Positions 34,875 through 47,000 of a DNA stretch of 64,000 nt are shown here, in pieces. The translations under genes were made by a program, and so were the position numbers. Source of the stretch: Atopsyche davidsoni (Eukaryota; Arthropoda; Insecta; Trichoptera; Hydrobiosidae); NCBI GenBank assembly GCA_022113835.1, contig JAILWY010000014.1:7689501-7753500 (forward strand), given 5' to 3'. Within the stretch, counting starts at the first letter, position 1; each line of letters begins with the position of its first letter. The notes beneath the pieces were generated by a model. The model did no database searches, had not been told where the DNA came from, and saw only the letters and a program-made list of their open reading frames with translations.

Positions 34875-35081
34875 ATGAGAATAAACATGGAAGCCTCCAG
34901 TGCGCCCACAGCCTCTACGCGACAATCAATATTTTATAGCAAACAATTTGGAAGGGCAGCTTTGACCGCTGCCCCTCGTTTCCTGCTAGGATTCTTTACG
35001 GCCCGTCCGCCGAAACTAGCTAAAACCGGTTCTCGTCGGTTTATATTCATTTTTCCAGATTTTTGCCGAAAAAATTGTTAG
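34875..35081 (+). CDS. Hypothetical small ORF (68 aa) downstream of candidate promoter
   Basis: From the first ATG after the candidate start site it runs 68 codons to TAG. The product is basic with an Ala/Pro/Arg-rich middle (FLLGFFTARPPKLAKTGSRR) and ends FPDFCRKNC. I recognise no domain, and there is no clear signal peptide. It could be a first exon, a small gene, or a chance ORF. Support comes mainly from the promoter-like sequence and from GC content above the local AT-rich background. Confidence 0.25.
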   Translation: MRINMEASSAPTASTRQSIFYSKQFGRAALTAAPRFLLGFFTARPPKLAKTGSRRFIFIFPDFCRKNC

Positions 35082-38000
35082 ATTGATGGGAAAATATACT
35101 CGTAAAATCAAAAGGTTCGACCGCCTTTTTGGACAGTTTTTTTATCGAACTTGTAAATTTACACAAACAGCATATAAAAGACTTTGACTAAATACTCGTG
35201 TAAGCTTGATATAAATGTAACAATACTAAAATAGAATTTGCACGTTAGTATAACAATAGAAAAATTATATTCCCGCTATGCTTTGGAGACGATGACGAAA
35301 AAATGGATTATTTTTATATCGGGGCATTATAGATAGAGGAAGAGTTTTGTGATTTGTTATATCTTTTTGAGCACCAGTTTTTGTGCTTAACTTACATTGC
35401 TAAACCATTAATTATTTGTTGTTATACAATGCGATTATTTTAAACAATAATTTTAATGTTAACAAAAACTCATACGTATATACACACTAAATGCATCTCA
35501 GCCAACATTAAAAGATTTCGCCTATTGGGATCTATTTTCTGGTTGGTGTTCAAAGGTCCTGAGAATTGTAGATGAGTGATTTGTAAGGCTTTGCTGCGAA
35601 ACTTGTTTGATCCGAGCAAAGCAAAGAAGCTCAAAGAGAAAAATGCTGCCTTAATATTTCGATTGGGTCCTTTGATGACTTCGCTCTGCAGATATATACC
35701 TTTGGGCCCAAATAATGTTTTTATTACTCACATCGGCATTAGGCACATCAAAGGAGTACACGCATATCGTATAAAATTAATCTGTATGCAAATAGTAAGA
35801 CATAAAAATATTGTTAACATCATCCAAAAATACGTTGTGATTAACTTTTTCTGATTGATGAGCCATAGTAACAAAACATGACGTCAATGCCTTTCTATTT
35901 TTAGAGGTATGTACACGCAAAACACCATTGTGGTTGCTTTTTATATGTGGCTTCGGTATCACAGTCAATTTTTAAAGATATATATTTTTTCAAAATAAAT
36001 AACTTATCTATATTAACATACGCAGTGGCGGAGAATTTTTTAACAAAACGATTGTTTTTTTTATAAAATATTTAAATACGTAAAAAAACTTATACAATTG
36101 GGCTGGCATCAGCTGAAAAAAAAAAGGTGAACAATACATATGGTCGACGGTATAAGAGTTTTTTGGTTTATAATACTTTGGATATCCTTGTTTAAACTTA
36201 GTAATTCATAACTCTGTCCTTATTGCAGCAGCTGGGGGCCAATTTTTCATATCAAAGATAACAGGAACAAAGTTTCCACGTTTTCTTTTCAGAAAATTCG
36301 TTTTTATGTGTTAAGCAATTATTTTTCAATACCAATTTTATTTTATGATAATTTAAATACAATGCAACGGTTTTTTAAAATTATTTTTATTTGTATTTTC
36401 ACTATTAAAAAAACATAGTTAATCTCGTATAATTAAATGAAGATCAAGTAGAAGAGAATAAAACGTCTAAATTTTTTAAAGTGTAGACTTCATCCAGAAT
36501 TTAAAAAAATATTTTCTTTAATAGAAATAGCCTCACCGAAGCCGTAACTAGGCTGGGGAGTGGAAAATTTTCTTGATTAATATTTTTAATTGGGTTAATG
36601 CATGTAACTTTTATCAAGATTATAACTCAATTAAAACTGCAGTTATTCGATATGCAATATGTGTGCCATTCCGAAAATAAAGATACTATAATAAGGATGG
36701 ATGAATTATTTTTCCTATAAATTTCTCCTGGTACCAGTTTATACATGCAACCAGAAAATCGATGGAAGATTGAAATGGTACATAGTACGAATATTAGTTT
36801 TGAGAAATCTTCCAATGTAAAAGAACGCTGAAGCCTTCCTTAGAAATGTCCTTTGCAGATTGTTTATAAGTATATTTTATCATGTCTCAAACGTTTTTAG
36901 TTGTAATGATTATTCATGAATTTTGGAATTGAAAACTTCAAGGCATTGAAAATGAATAATTCTAGATAATGTTAATTATATCGTTTAAATCACCAGTCCT
37001 TGTTTTATTGATAATAAATATGCAGAGCGTACGAACTTATTACCACATATGTATTTAGGATATCCCAATGATTGGTTTGGTTTCTACATTGTAGAAAGTA
37101 TTCGGAAAAAATAAAACTCATACTCAGCATGTTTATGTGTGAAGTTAACAATGTGTATAATGAACTGAATTAATTATGATTGGGGTAAGAGTCCCCCCCC
37201 CCCACGTTATTTTTGCATAATATGTTATTTAATATAAATTATGTTATGGCACGCCCTGAGTTTATCGCTGAGCCAGCGATATTGTGGTCTTCCCATGAAT
37301 ACAACCCGCACTCTACTAGCCTTTTTGCCGCCTTTAAAACAGTGCTTATTTTTGATTAAGTGTCCGAGAAGATCTACAAAAGTTTTCCCAGAGGTATCTC
37401 AAAAGTAACGAATGGAGAAAATATTTATGTTTTACCAATACATTTTTGTCAGCATGAAAATTAAATAAACGTGTGATAAAAATATATGTCAATATTTATA
37501 ATATAGATAGCAAAATTGTAGTTTAGTTTGATGAACTGTTTTAAGTCCGTTGCATAAGTACGTTGAATACTAAGAAGGTTACAAATTTTATTAAAATATA
37601 TAAATTAAATTAGAAAATGAATATTAATATATAACTTAACGTTAAGATGTAATGGTAGATTCTTTAAATAAATTACACCCAAGGATAGATTTATTATGTC
37701 AAACATACTGTACATCGTAGTTAAATTTACATAACATAGTTATTATTAACGATAACTGTCCCGTACATTCTCCTTTCTTCCGAGAATGCATCTCGGGCCT
37801 TACGAAGACATTATGAAATCACATTACATTATAGTGAAATTGTCCAAATGAGTAGACCGCTGAGAGGTCCGAGAAGTGACGGTTTTGTCATCTGTGAAGC
37901 TGTTAGGGATTCACGTCCATTAGGGGGCGCGCGGCCTACTGGGGTCATTTCATCACGGGGGATTATTTTTTTAAAAATCAAACCAACTGACGAAATGATG

Positions 38001-39591
38001 CACAATCACTATTTTCGTGATATATATCAAATTTGTAAAATTTCAAATAATTTTTTTCAATCAAATTATAATTTAATATTGTTTGATCAATTTGTGGGTA
38101 ATATTCGAAATCGGGTAATCGGGGTTGAGTATAATTTTTTATTAGACTTTTTAAAAGTACAAAAATAAATATGATACCGTGGTTTCAATTGCATCAGCTA
38201 AAACTTTTTATTTTACAATTCGTTGCTAAATATTGAAAAATGTAATTTCTATAGTTATATTAGCACGCGTCGACTCATTTGCATTTAACGTATATATTTT
38301 AAAATAATTTTTCAAGCGTACCTTATAATTGTAAATAACCGTTTTAGGTGTTTTATGTACATAGATTTACAATTGTAATTTTTTTTAATGTAAAGAAAAT
38401 TGTATCACCCCAATCTCCTCTACAGTGGGTAAATCTTACCATGCAAAGTAGCAATAGTGTATCCTAAGTATAAATAATGTTTTTATGACTCACATTGACG
38501 TATAAGCATATCGTATAAATTTAATCTGTACAAGCTACATGAGGTAGAGTTACATTAGGACATGTAAAGTATTACTTAGCATTTGGGGGATGTAATGATA
38601 TGGATATATTATATTATAAATGGATAATGCTTTCTTATTTCTATTGAAAATGTTCCTGAATTCATTACAATCTTCAATGAAAAAAAGTAGCAACTTGGAG
38701 AAAGTTTAATTTTAAAATATATAAATATTTTATGCAAGCCATCAAAATGTTATATTTTTGGACGAATAGTAGTCTTTTTAGGGCGTATCTATAATGAGTT
38801 AATGTAGCAACGTGTGAAGAAATTTTTTACAGTGCTATGTGGTGCATTATCTTAATTTTACTACAAAAATAGTATAATGAATATTATTTTTAAAAAAACG
38901 CTCAAATCTAGTTTGGCCCTGTGAATAATTGTATAAAAAGAAGGAAGATGTGTCGCATGCATTCTTGTATTGAGGGCAAACAAACAAAGCCACCATAGCT
39001 CTTACTGAATAAACAATTTACCACATACTCGGGGCCTTAGCAAATGACCCGCACTCTGTACACTGTGCCGGGCTCTGTGGGCCTCCACCCGAGGGGGGCG
39101 ATATTTAACAGTTATCACTTCTGAATGCTGCGACATGGAACATTTCATTTCAATTATGATAAGAAATATATGAATCAATATTAGAAAATATATTTCGAGC
39201 TAAACTTTAACTACCAGAAACGATGGCTCTAGCAGTATCTTGTGTAGTAGTGGCTAGACGTTTGCCGGCAGAGTTTGAATTACACGTCACACATAAATGT
39301 TTTTTAATTAGATAAATTGAACTCAAAGTGATTCAATCGAATATACCATAGCTTGAACAACAGTTCTTAAAAAAAAATCACTAAACCATCCTGAACTGAG
39401 TATTATACAATATAAATGTAAGAAAATTTAATCTACTCATCCCGGTGGGTCCGCAGTATTTCAAGCTTTCAAAAGCGCTGTGTGTGTGGATTGCATCGGA
39501 GACATTTAAGGTAACGCTGAAATGCAATTCTTTCCCTGAGCCAAAGGAAATGGAGATTTATTCAGAATTCGTGAAGAAAAATGAGACAAAT

Positions 39592-39592
39592 A

Positions 39593-39624
<32 letters not shown>
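39592..39624. repeat. (TA)n microsatellite
   Basis: Uninterrupted TA tract; it produces a run of Tyr/Ile codons in an overlapping spurious ORF. Confidence 0.95.
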
Positions 39625-41023
39625 GGACTGGAAATCCGTTTATGAATGTTTTTTTGTCGGATCATTGGCGTTGATGCGATTGCGATGATCCAGGCGCGAG
39701 GTAATAAGGACGCCTGAAACGCAAATGTGGGTTGGACACGAGAGCCGGTTCGGGCCGCTTTGGAAATTTATTTATGGAGAATCAGAAAGAAGTCAAAAAT
39801 AGATTTTATAGATATATTTAAATGTTTGTAAAAAAACATTGTAGCCAGGAAATTGGGAGAAAATAATTGGTTTAGTGTACCATTTTATTATGTTGAGTTT
39901 TTTATGATTTTGTGATAAGAGCCAGATGTATATATTTTTTAATAGTATATAGGAATTTGTGGTATATTACAATTTGTGGCAACATATTGATATTGGCTGT
40001 GTTTTTTTTAATATATTTTAAAAAAATAAATTAATAAAGTTTTAATATATTTACATCTACAACTGCCTATTTATCAAACCTATCTAATATCTAACATGTT
40101 TTTACTAAATAAATATATACATTCTAATACTAATTTTCTTAAATAAAAAAGGTTACCTACTTTTTAAGTATTTTTGCAAAATTTGTACATTCTTCATGTA
40201 AACAGGAAATTACAACGAAATACAAAAAAAATTGTGAACGGATCAACGAAGAAGCAAACTTTAGTTTGGAATTATTCTTTAAAAATATTTGATAAAGAAT
40301 TGAATTTAACACATTTTAGAAATATGTAATAAACCACCCTAGGGACTGGAGTTGACTCACTTTTTAACATCTAAAATAGTAACTAACTCAAGGGCTCTAA
40401 GTGTCACATGGGTGGTTTAAGTGCCTTACCATACAACAGCCTGTGTAGAATTGGAGGTATATGTTTTTTTTAATAATTTAATTTTTTTATTGTGAGGCAG
40501 GTACTTGTATTCACAAGGATTTAAAATGAATAAAGATTTTTTGCGTAAATTGAGGGTGAGTTTTTTTACCGTAATATGTTGTTAATTTAAAAACATAAGT
40601 CCCTAGTCATTAAGCTCCATTTCACTCGGATTCCACGGCGGTGTGGCGAGGCCTCGGAGTGCTTTCTGTTAGACTTATGCCCGTTATAGTGAGTAGGTAT
40701 ATTCAACACACGTATAAAGCTTCTTATTGCGATTAATTTTTACCTAATGGCAGAAAGATGTCATATTTTGCTTTGCAACCGGTTTACTCTTCGTGGCATA
40801 TAAACTAAAAACTACATTTCATGTCAGTTTTATGAGAAACAAACTACAATTATTCACCAATCAATGAATATCTTCTTACAGTTGAAGTTATTCCAAAAAA
40901 AATATTGCAATGACTAAACTGTAATTTATGAATAATATCTGTGAGTTGGTTTTCTGCTAGTCAGGCAGAGCAACGGAACACCTCTGATGCTAAGGCATTA
41001 GAGCTCTTTAGAGGCAGCCGGGA

Positions 41024-44000
41024 CTATCTCTTGGAGCAGGCGGTGAGGCCGGGCCCGATGCAGCTGGCGAAGGCCATCATGTGGGGGATGACATTCTGCT
41101 CGTAGGCTCCCGTAAAGAGGTGTGACCAGGGGCCCTGCGCAAACACCATGACGTCGTCCCCGCCGTGAGTCTCGTCCTTCAGGGGAACCGGCGACGGGAA
41201 TGTATAATTCGCATTATCTGCAGAATAACACAACGGTTAGTATCATTTTTGGTGTTAAAATATATCAGATTTATTTTTTAATAATTTGTGAAAGGTTGAC
41301 TTTCTCTTCATCAAGCTATGGTCTTGATACTCACGCAGGTCGTCGTTTGACAAGTCCCTGCGGCCGCCGACCTCTGGTGTGTAGGAAGGCCCGTTGGCGT
41401 ACGAGAGCTTGGTGTAGGGCAGGCCGTCTTTGCCCACTCCCCCAAAGCCGAGGATGTCGGAGCCGCGTGCGCCGTAGCCAGCGTAGCTCATGGTGTGGGC
41501 GTGGTCTGAAGTGACCACCAGCAGCGTGTCGGAGGCCACCAGCTCCGCGGCTGCCTGCACCGCTGCCGAAAACTCGATCGTCTCATCGAGCGCCTTCTGG
41601 GCGTGGTTCTCGTGGTGCCCCTGGTCAATTCTGCCGCCTGAAAATTTTCAACTTGTATTAAAAAAAAAACGTCATTATTATGGATATGAAGTCTTCGCAA
41701 CTTGCTAATACTGGATTGGTCGAGTCAGAGGCAATAAAATACATTCGTAAAATCTAAAAAGTGAAGGTTTTTTTGGTAGGGTTTATTTTTACCGTAATTT
41801 AATACAACGAATAATTTTTAATGTTTTGTTTACTTGCTATTAAAAAATGTATTAACAGTTATCTTTTTATACTTTTAAGAGACGAAGACATGCGTGCCTG
41901 CTTAAGCATATTATATATGTTTTAATTGAGTTTTTTTTTATAAAAATAGGAATTTATAATAATAAAATATATTGTGTTTACAATCTAAAAAAAGTCGCAG
42001 CGTCTAAAAATATTTTCTGTTGAAATCATTGACTTCGCAAACGGTTTTTAAAGGTCACGTCTATAATACTTTGAAAATATGAAAGCATATATTTAAAAAG
42101 ATATTCCTACCTTCAACAAATAAAAAGAATCCCTTCTCTTCCTTGGAGAGTAGTCGGATGGCGGCGCGGGTCATTTCTGCGAGGGTGGGCTCAGTGGAGG
42201 GGTCTGCGTCCAGGTGGTACTGCATGTGGTCGGGGTCGAACAGCCCGAGCAGATAGTCCGTGGTCTCGGGCGTGGCCACCAGGCCGTCCCGGGAGGTGAC
42301 GTAGGACCACTGAGCGCCCCGCCGCTGCTTGTCCGCTTTCCAGAGAGCCACCAAGTCCACACCGTCGTGCCGCACCCCAGCCAGGCCTTCTTCATCGATG
42401 GAGCTGTTCGGCAGGAAGTTCTTCCGACCCCCTCCCATAATAACCTTGATAAAAATGAAATACACGTTTTTAAGCATAACTTTCGATAAATTCATATTGC
42501 TTGTAGATGTTTGTTGACAGTGCAAATAATAACACCGGCAGACTGGCAAAAGCGACGGAGGAGTCAAGGCAGGAACGTCAGTGAATCTGACCTTCATGAC
42601 ACTCTGATGCATGTATCGACTACGCGGCCGCTCGGGTAGCTTGGCATTATTTACTGCGAGTATGTGCTCCTTCCTGGTCTATGCGCACAACATATCAACA
42701 GAAGATAAACCATCATCACACCCAGAGTATGTTTCCGAAGTGTATTACAACTAAGAGTTTACTTGAGATAATCAGTACTTAAAGTATCTGAACTGTGAAC
42801 CCAGAACTCAAAAAAACCAACGCAGTAAACTGAATGACTGTGGCCAATGCCCGACTGGGTTAAAACTTACTACAGCGGATGTTACAATATCAAGTAATTT
42901 GAAGGTAGAGGCGATGAAAGCATTGAAATGCAAGTATGTTGCAAGTTTGAGAAACTGCAGCTGCGGCTGTGCTTACTCTGTGGTTCATGCCGGGCTCGGT
43001 GGTGATGAGCTGTGTGGCGAGGTCGAGGCAGCGCGCGGGGTTTTCCCCGGCGTTGATGACGTCGTGATCTGCTTCCCAGTCCCTCTCAGATGTGTGGCCG
43101 TACGTCCCGGAGGGGGACGCGTGCGTCACTCGAGTCGTGGTTACGAAACCTGCAATTTTTAACATTTTGGATGAAACAACTCAACATATTACAAATACGC
43201 GATTGTGGCTAGTTTTTTTTTTTTAAATAATATGTTATTTCAACGGTACCACTACGTCAAGAAACATAGCTAAATCTACTAAGCTGTTAGTTATGAAAAT
43301 GTGCCGAAATTCATAAAAAAAAGTTAGGTTAGAATATTTTGAAGAAATATTAAATAAAACGGTTTGCATAATGCTACATATACCGAGAAAAGACCTGAAC
43401 GTTTATATTTTTTATGTCGGTTGTGGGTATCTGTTGAGTTATAGGGTAACCAAATTGACTAAACTGATGTGCGTAGCGGGCAAAATTCGCGTAAAATTGC
43501 GCGTGTGAAATCTAGTCTATACACTCTATGATTTGCACTTTTTGATTTTTTTTTCTTCCGTTTAGCAACTCCGAGTTAATTATGAGATTTTTGTTAATAC
43601 ACTGATGTGCAAAGCGGACGAAATTCGCGTAAAATTTCACGTGTGAAATCAAGTCTATACACTCTTTGATTTGCATGTAGTCAAATAAATAGTTTCCTTT
43701 AAAAAGTTGAACCACTTTGCGGATTACTTGGCATCACAACAACACCACTTTGTCCTAAAAGTTGTTCAATAATTGGAGGATTATCATTCTCTGACCACTG
43801 CACTTCTTCATTGTCACTTTGTTCAGAATCATTGGACAGTATTGGTAGAAGTAAACGTTGACGAGTCCTAAACAAACATTACGAGCTGTAAACCTAAAAA
43901 GTAAAATGTCGTTCGGCCGCTTTTAGAGTAAACACATTCAAAAACGTATTAATACGCGCGCCGCCTTTGGACAGCAGTCCGCGAAACGGGTACCAGTATC

Positions 44001-47000
44001 CGCCCTGCCTTTAGCGTGTAACATTGTAATTCAAAATATATATAAAAACCCGAAAAGACTGATAAATTCAGTCAGATTGTTTATTCAACAGGTAAAGTGA
44101 CAAGTATGGACGCACCTGTGGCCATGCCGGCGTCCTGCGCCCACGTGGCGAAGGACGGCACGTGGTGGGCGTCGTTGGCGGCGGCGGCGCAGTCCTTGCG
44201 CTTGACGGCGGCCGAGACGCCGATGGTGCCATAGTTGGCCTTCACCCCGCACAGGTACGCCGTGGCCGAGCACGCCGAGTCCGCCACTTGCTTGTCCACG
44301 CAATACGTCTGGAACCGATCGCAGACATCACCGTGAACACTATGCAGATACTCCAAACTGTGCATTACAACGCACAGTTCAAACCGCACCGGCATCGGGT
44401 GCGACAGGGGTGGCCAACTAGTCGATCGCGAAGCCGATATACTACACGATGAATAGAGCAATATATTTATTTCATACCAGTGCGAATCGGCATTTTCACA
44501 CATAAAGCTAACGAAATTTATCTGGACGTGAATAACTTTGTTGATAAAATATTTTGCTTATTCACCCATAGCTATTGAAAGTGCACCTCGCACTAAAACA
44601 CAGTGTACAGACATAGTATGCATTTCAAACCTCGCACATGACAAAAAGTCAATTGCGACACACTTTTTTTTATTCAGAATCCCAAAAAAGTATTATTTAT
44701 AAAATTGAAAGATGGGTGAAGTGAAGCAGAGAAACTCTCAGAAATATATCATCGTGACTCGTGTACGAGAGTTTCTTTGAAATCATTTTCAATGTGTAAA
44801 AAAATGTGCCTAATCATATTAGTAAGTAATATATCTCACCCATGTTTCAATTTTAAAAATAATAGTGTGGATTCTGAATAAAAAAAGTGTGTCGCAATTG
44901 ACTTTTGTGTTTGAAATGCATATTATGTTTGTACACTGTGTTTTAGTGCGAGGTGTACTCTCGAGAGCTATGGGTGAATAAGCAAAATATTTTATCAACA
45001 AAATTATTTACTGGCCCAAAAAGGTAACGTCCAGGAGAATTTCGTTAGCTTTAAGTGTGAAAATGCCGATTCGCACAGGTATGAATAAATATATTGCTCT
45101 ATTCATCGAGAGGATCAAAAGTTAACGGTCAGAAATCTATCGGTTTAAATTTAATTTATTTTCATGGATGTATAATTGAGTAAAACGGATATTTTTTTAA
45201 GATATAAATAAAAATGGTTTCTGTTGCTTGAGGATATATCATGGAGGTAAAGATCTCGCCTTCAGTCTGGCGGGTGTCTGACCTTGGACAGGCCGGTGTA
45301 GGGGAAGTCCTCGAAGGAGAGGCGGCCCTCCTCGCCGGAGCGGCCCTGGCGCTGGCCCCGCAGCGCGCGCGCGGCGGTGATGGTGGCCACGGACATGCCG
45401 TCCCCCAGGAACATGATGACGCTGCGGGCTCGTCTCGTGTCCACCTCTCGCGCCAGGGCCGCCCGCAGGCTCTCCTGCGCCGCGCCCCGCCACTGCCCCG
45501 CCAGCCCCCCGTCAGCCCCCAGCGGCTCCTCCGTCAGCGCGCGCGCCCCTCGGACGCCCTCTGCGAAAAAACCCACAACAAATCAATACAAACATTGCGC
45601 TGTGTCCGTTTTTATGTGTCTAGTCTTACACGGGGGAGAACACAACATCACAACCACAGTAAATCATGCACGCTAGCAGCTAAGTCACACATTGAAAGCC
45701 CCGAAACCTGGGATAGCCAAACACTCCACCAAAACATCTACTATAATAATAGCCATTGTGTGTGTGTCTTAATATCTTAAAAGATACAACGCTGATTTTT
45801 TGCACGTAAGTTTAGTAAGTTTTTCCGCAGTTATGTGCCGAATTTCAAGACAGTAGGATAATATTTTCATTCATAAACTAATTAAATAAAACTATCAAAT
45901 ATGCTTTATGTACGAATTATATGATTCTGTTGTTCACAGCGAGAATTTCAAATTTAGAATTTTTACAAAAAAACAAAATATGATGCTTCTAAGAAATTTC
46001 CATTTTTTAGTAGCGTTAGAAATTATTAATCACATCAATTATAGCTTAAAATGCCTCCTAAAAAAATAACACCGTCTAAGCACAGCAAACGTAATTAAAA
46101 AAGAATAGCACAATTGAACGTGATAAAGACTACATCTAATAAAGAACAGTGCAGTGAAAGTGATTCGTTGTTTGTGACACGAAATGTGACATTTCCTAGA
46201 ATGGCTTTGCTTTCGAAATTAATATCCGGTTATTCAAAATATATGTGTACAAGATGAAATCAAATATTCATCTAATTGTCAGCCAAACATATGTTCAAAC
46301 ACTATTGCATCGTTCATCGAATACGTCATTTTATGACGGGCTACATTTCTAGTTAGTTATAAAATCTATTGTAATAAACTTAATGAAAAATAAAAGAATT
46401 TTGAAATTTAAATAAAATTTTTTTATACGGTAAAATACTTTCCCTACAAAAACATGGGATCCGCCGGGATCAGGGAATGAATAGCCGCTGGAGTTTTTAA
46501 AATTATTTTTGATCGGTAACGTGTGTGCATAATTCACAATATATTCAATACCAACAAGCAGTGTTGATAATGTTATGAATTATTTGACACGTTTACAGTA
46601 TATATATCTAAACGCATCATACAGGGTCCTGTTTTACATTTTTACCAGTCGCATACTTTTCGGTTTAGTCCTGGGTTTTGGCCGATCGCTAGTCGAATTG
46701 CCTGACAAAATTGTTCATTTTGTTTGTCTATTCATGAAATTTGCATGTTCTTAGGGAGGATAGTGTAGCTGACTCCGGGTTATTCAACGCCGCAGTTTTT
46801 ATGCGTATTACTGCTGCCCAATAGTATTATTATTTGAAACTTTATTAATAAAGCTATTTTTTTGCTGCAGGCTGCAGAAACAGTAGCAGAAGCCCTCCTC
46901 CATCTCTAATCAAAGTACACATTGATTGCAATGCATTTCTTATCGCATATATGAAATATAAATATTTATGTTATATGTTTTTATTAATATTTTCGTTGTG

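Larger units (their letters stand above)
25457..41023. other. 15.6 kb intergenic region, mostly repeats
   Basis: AT-rich DNA between the guanylate cyclase 5' end and the alkaline phosphatase 3' end. It contains a Helitron-like element (26257-26492), hAT-like elements (27262-27495, 31599-32025), a foldback SINE-like element (34339-34603), TA microsatellites and one candidate promoter with a small ORF (34825-35081). The rest, including 35.1-41.0 kb, shows no gene I can support. Confidence 0.7.

Noticed and set aside
37848..38168. 106-codon ORF beginning MSRPLRGPRSDGF
   Set aside because: Its first third is GC-richer, but it runs on into AT-rich Asn/Ile/Phe sequence. No domain, promoter or splice pattern supports it.
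44162..45780. ORFs of 96-179 codons on the plus strand
   Set aside because: They are antisense shadows of the GC-rich alkaline phosphatase exons 2 and 3.
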